Origin: Valencia hispanica
Taxonomy: Eukaryota > Chordata > Actinopteri > Cyprinodontiformes > Valenciidae
DNA length: 64,000 nucleotides
NCBI GenBank assembly: GCA_963556495.2
Contig: OY747707.1
Span: 35,173,371-35,237,370, forward strand
Reading direction: 5' to 3'
The position numbers and the translations under genes were made by a program. How positions within the stretch are numbered: the first letter of the stretch is position 1; every line of letters starts with the position of its first letter. The notes beneath the pieces are model-generated. The model was not told the origin of the DNA. It saw nothing but the letters and a program-made list of their open reading frames with translations, and did not search any database. Of this stretch, positions 59,355 through 64,000 are shown piece after piece.

Positions 59355-60722
59355 TTAAGAAAGAAAAAGGAAAAAAGAAGAAACACCCTTGCCAGGGTGG
59401 GTGGGGGGGACCCACAGAGGGAGGGCCCCGAGTCTTTCTGGATACGCCCCTGGAAGTCTGGCGGACGACCAGGTGGGTGGCCCCTGAGGACCTGGAGGTC
59501 GGGCGGGCGAAGAGTCTGGAGGCTCGGACGCCTCCTGAGACGAAGAGTCTGGAGGCTCGGACGCCTGCTGAGATGAAGAGTCTGGAGGCTCGGACGCCTG
59601 CTGAGACGAAGAGTCTGGAGGCTCGGACGCCTGCTGAGACGAAGAGTCTGGAGGCTCGGACGCCTGCTGAGACGAGGAGTCTGGAGGCTCGGACGCCTGC
59701 TGAGACGAGGAGTCTGGAGGCTCTAGCGACGGGGACGGGTCCTCCTTGACCCTCCCCGGGAGCTCTAGCGACGGGGACAGGTCCTCCTTGACCCTCCTTG
59801 GGAGTTCCAGCGACCCATGGGGAAATGTCGGTCGCTGGAGAGCCGCCGCTGTGACCACCAGAAACACAGCAGCCACAATAACGGAAGGCTCTGGGACTGG
59901 AGCTGAAACGGGCTCTGGGACTGGAGCTGGAACGGGCTCTGGGACTGGAGCTGGAACGGGCTCTGGGACTGGAGCTGGAACGGGCTCACGGACTGGAGCT
60001 GGAACGGGCTCACGTACTGGAGCTGGAACGGGCTCACGGACTGGAGCTGGAACGGGCTCACGGACTGGAGCTGGAACGGGCTCACGGACTGGAGCTGGAA
60101 CGGGCTCACGGACTGGAGCTGGAAAGGTCTCACGGACTGACCCGGAAGCGGCACCACCTCGGCGGCGTCGCTGTCTGCGGTGAGTCGGCAGAGGAGGCTC
60201 ATGCCGTCGAGGACCAGTCCCCGGGGAACAGAACGCCAACCTTGTGCCGACGAATGCGGACCGCTGCTCTGAGTCGTCCTTTTCCTGGGATGTTGCGTGG
60301 GCCGATGCAGCCAGACAGGGAGAAACTGAACAGGCGGGCGGGGGTGCTGCGTCGGTCAGCGGAGGATCCGATGAGGAAGCAGCGGCCGTGCAGGCAGACG
60401 GTGAAGGTGCGGCGCTCAGCTCCCTGCTCTTGGAAACAGTCCCGGCGGCGCAGCGGGACCTCCGCCGGCGGACAGATGGTGTAGACGGAGAGGGCGGACC
60501 GATGATCCGATCCAACGCCTCCCGGCGAACCCTCTCCGCCTCGCTCCGCAGCGCGGCGAGATCCGGAGCAGAGAACACCCTCTTGCAGTGAAGGAGCACT
60601 CCAAGGATTTCCTCAGCTCCGGAGACCCGCACAGGAAGGTGAGGAGAGGCAGCAAGTCTGGCCAGGTTTGCCCAGACGTACTGGCGCAGGACAGCGATTT
60701 CCCGGGCGAGTGCTGGGTGCAT
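59355..60722 (-). CDS. Proline-rich repeat protein of the LTR element
   Basis: 455 codons open from an ATG 20 bp inside the 5' LTR to a stop at 59355. Residues 1-80 ([20 protein letters not shown] onward) look helical, and the MxPA start directly after the LTR recalls fish Gypsy gag proteins. About 80-200 are Ser/Ala/Pro/Arg-rich with RRQRRRRGG. Then come ten 8-residue units of the PVREPVPA type, a hydrophobic [15 protein letters not shown] segment, and seven 11-residue units [11 protein letters not shown]. The C-terminus is Pro/Leu-rich. No zinc knuckle, protease or polymerase is present. It may be a divergent gag-like or captured protein. Function unknown. A relic with the same hydrophobic segment lies at 11.7 kb. 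Confidence 0.75.
   Translation of the reverse strand: MHPALAREIAVLRQYVWANLARLAASPHLPVRVSGAEEILGVLLHCKRVFSAPDLAALRSEAERVRREALDRIIGPPSPSTPSVRRRRSRCAAGTVSKSRELSAAPSPSACTAAASSSDPPLTDAAPPPACSVSPCLAASAHATSQEKDDSEQRSAFVGTRLAFCSPGTGPRRHEPPLPTHRRQRRRRGGAASGSVRETFPAPVREPVPAPVREPVPAPVREPVPAPVREPVPAPVREPVPAPVREPVPAPVPEPVPAPVPEPVPAPVPEPVSAPVPEPSVIVAAVFLVVTAAALQRPTFPHGSLELPRRVKEDLSPSLELPGRVKEDPSPSLEPPDSSSQQASEPPDSSSQQASEPPDSSSQQASEPPDSSSQQASEPPDSSSQQASEPPDSSSQEASEPPDSSPARPPGPQGPPTWSSARLPGAYPERLGALPLWVPPTHPGKGVSSFFLFLS
59516..59728. repeat. 33-bp coding minisatellite
   Basis: Seven units of TCTGGAGGCTCGGACGCCTG plus CTGAGACGAAGAG, in frame (11 residues each) in the LTR-element ORF. Units are nearly identical, suggesting recent expansion. 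Confidence 0.92.
59886..60125. repeat. 24-bp coding minisatellite
   Basis: Ten units of the GGGCTCACGGACTGGAGCTG plus GAAC type, in frame (8 residues). The first four use CTCTGGGAC and the later ones CTCACGGAC, a higher-order two-block pattern. Confidence 0.92.
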
Positions 60723-60741
60723 GTTTATGGCCGGATCATTC

Positions 60742-61040
60742 TGTCAGGAGGTGTGTGGAGTATGGACCCAAACGCAATCGCTGAAGGAAGGTGCAGGATG
60801 TTAATTACAGGAGGAGGTGATGATGATGATGGTGAAGACGGCAGGAACGGAGATACTGGACCTCGGGCAGGGACGGAAGACAGCAGGAAGACGACACACC
60901 ATGGAGATAGAGACTATTACTAATGATCCGGCACTGAGTGAAGGGAAGTGATGGGTAATAAAGGCAGGAGGTGAGTAGGATCAGGTGTGAATGATTTGAG
61001 ACAGGTGCAGACAATGAGGAGTGAGTAGGGCAGCGTGACA
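60742..61040 (-). repeat. 5' LTR
   Basis: 299 bp. Transcription would start here and run to lower coordinates; the element ORF starts 20 bp inside. Confidence 0.92.
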
Positions 61041-61045
61041 TATCC

Positions 61046-61769
61046 CCAGTATTTACATGATCCTTAGTCATGAACCTACAAAATTTATAACTGAAGTTAT
61101 TTTCTTAGTCGGGCTACCTAACCGTGAAAATAAAGGGTCTCTTATTTTGATTGGCTGCTGAACACATTGGACACACACCTCTGTCTGTTATGTGAATGAC
61201 ATACTGAGTTGCTGTAGCTGGGACATTGTTTCTACATTTTTAAGATGTAATTTCAGTGTGAATCGTTTTCAGTTTACTGAGGGTTAACATGAGAGGACAA
61301 CATAATGTAGCTTCCTGTAATGATAAAAACAGCATTCTGTTGTCACTGCTCAGAAAAGTGAGCATTTTAATCCATTAATTATGCAAATATTCTTCACACA
61401 TATTATCAGGTGCATTCAGACAACCAAGTGCACACATCCACTAGACCCCACACTTGACTGCATTATTTGAGCAGCTAAAAGTAGAAGAGTTGATTTAGTG
61501 CTTTGACCTCCCTGCGGTGGATGAGGTTAAATGGGAGCAAAGCTGGGTTCTCTTTCTTTGCTTTTAAAAACTTGACTTGTTCCCTGGAGGATGTCTAATC
61601 CTCTCAGACCACAAATCAAGTGGCAATTACATCCCTGCGAAAACCTACTGACACAAACACCATAAAGTATACAGTGCTGCTGTACTATCTGAGAAAGCTG
61701 TGGTATGTACCAGAAATGGAGAAAAATGAAATATGATTTTCGTCAGGGAAAGTATGATGTTAGGAAAAT
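61046..61769. other. No recognisable feature
   Basis: AT-rich intronic DNA between the LTR element and the S1 SINE. Confidence 0.4.
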
Positions 61770-62148
61770 CCATCCATCTATTGTCTATATGACTTTTCCT
61801 TGCAGTGTCAAGGGGGCTCGTGCCTTTCTCCATTAGGTGAAAGGAACAGTACACCATGGAAAGGTAGCCAGTCCATCACAGGACAGCACAAAGAAACACA
61901 GGACAAACAGCCATGCACACACTCCTATCTAAGGACAATTTGGAGAGGGACCAATCAACCTAACAGTCATGTTTTTGGACTGTGGGAGGAAGTCAGAGTA
62001 CTCAAAAAGAAGTACTCAAAAAGAACCAACGCATGCACAGGGAGAAATGCAAACTCCATGCAGAAAATACCCAAGGACAGGATTTGATCCCAGGGTCTTC
62101 TTGCTGCAAGGCAACAATGCTACCAACAGCACCACTGTGCAGCCCATA
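61770..62148 (-). repeat. tRNA-derived SINE S1, near full length
   Basis: On the minus strand it opens GGGCTGCACAGTGGTGCTGT then TGGTAGCA (box A), and CCCTGGGATCAAATCC (box B). It continues through the conserved body (CTCCCACAGTCCAAAAACAT, GACTGGCTACCTTTCCATGG) and ends GGAAAAGTCATATAGACAAT then AGATGGATGGATT. The tRNA-like boxes, the body shared by four copies and the tandem GATGG tail define a SINE. Confidence 0.78.
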
Positions 62149-63029
62149 TTAGTAAAATCCAAACAAGACAAACTTAGCAGGAAGAACAAAGACAGAACAT
62201 ACGTGCAATTTATTTAGTGACAAATATTTTGTTCCAACTAGAGTTTATCGATCAATATGATGCTGCTTAACTATGTTAGGAAAGCTACTATAATGTTCTG
62301 ACAAAAACAGCAGCTTGGCTTGTAACATAATCCAGTGTAGCTCCACATGTAAACAAAACTTACAGAAAAAAATGATTCGTCTGCTTCATAAACATAACAC
62401 TTTGCTTTGAATGTTGTAAAATATATTGTCTACTACTGAGAAGATAAATTAACCCTTTGATTATGTAGCTGCAGCTGATATATAGTCTCTTGTTTAATTT
62501 TAATTTCATTCTGAAGCCTTAAAACCACTTGGGAAAACCAAGCTTCATTATATCGAATGCCTTTAACGATGTTTTGAAAGCCACTGAGATGAAAATAGGC
62601 TGTGATTTAAAAAGAATTGCTGTGGAAAGTTATGCCTCTCAGTTGCTGAGGTTGTGGCTGATAAAAAAACAAAGACATAAAAGCAACAAGTGTCAGTTCA
62701 GCTTAATCAGGCACAATGAGATTGATCATTTCAAAAGGCCTTGTCAGCTTATTTGTTCTAAGTAAGGAAGGTGGAAGTCAGCTGGTTGTTCTCCAGGCAA
62801 TGTATTAGAAGAATAGGGAATGGTCAAAAACTGCTAACTCAAGGGCCAGAAAAAAAAGGCCATAATTTCAAAGTCAGACTCCGTTTATACAACGACGTGT
62901 TAACAAGATTACAATGGTGGGTTAGTCCATAAAATGACATAACCTGTTTGTAGTTTATTTACATCATTAGTCTCAGGGCAGTTGAAATTGATATTGAACA
63001 TCCATATGGTCTGTACCTGGATAGTGGTT
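62149..63029. other. No recognisable feature
   Basis: AT-rich; nothing supported. Confidence 0.4.
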
Positions 63030-63215
63030 TATTTTTAGTGAGGCTGCTGAACAAAGGTGCCACTGGATCCTCGGACCACCACCAGTAGGGCAGATGGGAG
63101 AAGTGTCTTGCCCAAGGACACAATGACTGAGACAGACAGAGCTGTGGCTCTAACCGGCAACCCACCAGTTACAAGACAAACTCCTAACTCCTGAGCCACA
63201 GTCATCCCCTTCTGT
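63030..63215 (-). repeat. tRNA-derived SINE-like S2, head and part of the body
   Basis: The minus strand starts GATGACTGTGGCTCAGGAGT (box-A-like) and has GGTTGCCGGTTAGAGCC in the box-B position, then TGTGTCCTTGGGCAAGACAC. The 3' part is lost. Confidence 0.6.
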
Positions 63216-64000
63216 GTCTTATAAACTTCTTCTTCTTATATCTTATAAACACACAGGATCTCCTAGGGTGTCCAAATGTTTTCCTCATAACTGTATGTCA
63301 TGTTCAGATTGGGTTCTATTGTTAATCAGATTTAAACTACATTTAATAAGCCTTCAATCCATTGTGCAAGTTGGAAGTTTTTTCAAACTTGTCAAAAACC
63401 CAGGAAGTCAAGCATACAACTTACTTTTTGCATCAGAACTTCTTATCTTTGATTTTCTAGTAAGCCTTGTAAAGAGATTTTAGGCTAACTTTTTCACCTA
63501 TCTGAAAATTTGTAATAACCATGTTATCATCTATTTGAGTTTAAAATATTCAGCAAAAACTTCATTTGAAGTCCTTCGGCGCAGTTTAAAAGTCTTCATC
63601 TGACACATACATCGTTCAAATGTGTCTCAAAATGGACTACTGGCATCTTTATTCACATTCCTTTAGAATGAGGGGACACCAAAGGATATATTAAAATCAT
63701 GAATATATGCATTCGGAATACAACCACCTGTTCGTTTGAAAGCATAGCAGCAGAAGGAAACACTGAGGCTTTGACAGTAATGACTAATCATGGACCAGTG
63801 ATACAAAGCGAGTCTCTTCACAGGGAGTGCTGCAGGTGAGTCACATCCTAAATGCACTTATTAGCAGGAGTGAGGGAGGAGAGTGTGGGAGACAGGGTGA
63901 AGAAAAGGGGGAGAGAAATTTGTTCCGCACGTTAGCTGGCATGCTTGGGTGCACGACAACAGAAGGCTGGCATAATGAATTTTGGCATGCAAGCGGCTGT
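63216..64000. other. No recognisable feature
   Basis: Nothing supported up to the window edge. Confidence 0.4.

Larger units (their letters stand above)
59012..61040 (-). mobile_element. Complete, young, non-autonomous LTR retrotransposon
   Basis: Two direct LTRs (59012-59307 and 60742-61040) that start TGTCA and end TGACA are flanked by a perfect 5-bp duplication TATCC (59007-59011 and 61041-61045). They differ by three substitutions and one 3-bp indel, about 1%, so the insertion is recent. A polypurine tract (AAAGGGGGGGGGTCC on the minus strand) abuts the 59 kb LTR, so the element reads right to left. The 2,029-bp element has no protease, reverse transcriptase or integrase. Its one frame is a Pro-rich repeat protein. 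I see no TGG-type primer-binding site right after the 5' LTR (GAATGATCCGG instead). Mobilisation by a Gypsy-type element is inferred. Confidence 0.93.

Noticed and set aside
59516..60125. CRISPR-like tandem repeats
   Set aside because: Units are contiguous without unique spacers and lie in frame in a retroelement ORF; the genome is eukaryotic.

Overview
This 64 kb window is vertebrate nuclear DNA, most probably from a percomorph teleost. The AT-rich background has almost no coding sequence. It is studded with typical fish transposons (Rex3/RTE, L1/Tx1-like, L2-like, Tc1, hAT and TTAA-target elements), tRNA-derived SINEs ending in GATGG-type tails, and long CA/GT and AT microsatellites. No bacterial, organellar or CRISPR features were seen.

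The only host-gene segment I can support is a 75-bp exon on the minus strand at 43758-43832. It has clean splice sites and encodes the linker between Ig domains 2 and 3 of an interleukin-1-receptor accessory protein-like receptor (IL1RAPL1/2). These genes have giant introns, so nearly all of the window is best read as IL1RAPL intron, transcribed right to left, with transposons layered into it.

Layout. (1) 1-5.4 kb: a near full-length L1-like LINE on the minus strand, with ORF1, a damaged ORF2 and a 5' UTR carrying YY1-like and TCTCGCGAGA motifs. (2) 6-12.7 kb: decayed Tc1 pieces, a palindromic CACATGTG array, SINEs and a proline-rich LTR-element relic. (3) 12.7-21.9 kb: two long copies (A and B) of a C-rich LINE 3'-end family, a Rex3 fragment, a SINE and a TTAA-type MITE. 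(4) 22-29 kb: Tc1 relics and unclassified sequence. (5) 29.6-31.7 kb: a complete 2.1 kb non-autonomous hAT with a perfect 8-bp target duplication. (6) 32.2-38.5 kb: a MITE inside an AT microsatellite, then a three-layer nest (L2 fragment interrupted by a TTAA element, itself interrupted by Rex3), then a second Rex3 copy. (7) 38.8-40.25 kb: a retroposon coding for a membrane-spanning/coiled-coil protein and ending in a pentanucleotide tail. (8) 40.5-41.2 kb: copy C of the LINE 3'-end family, with an 11-bp target duplication. (9) 43.8 kb: the IL1RAPL exon. (10) 48.6-50.2 kb: a complete Tc1 transposon with an open DD34E transposase. (11) 59.0-61.0 kb: a young, complete, non-autonomous LTR retrotransposon with a 455-codon proline-rich repeat ORF. 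(12) 61.8-63.2 kb: two more SINEs.

The autonomous element families plausibly supply the machinery for the others. Rex3-type enzymes would act on the GATGG-tailed SINE, Tc1 transposase on the terminal-repeat relics, and an unseen Gypsy-type element on the LTR element. The two least familiar objects are the membrane-protein retroposon at 38.8-40.25 kb and the proline-repeat LTR element at 59-61 kb.
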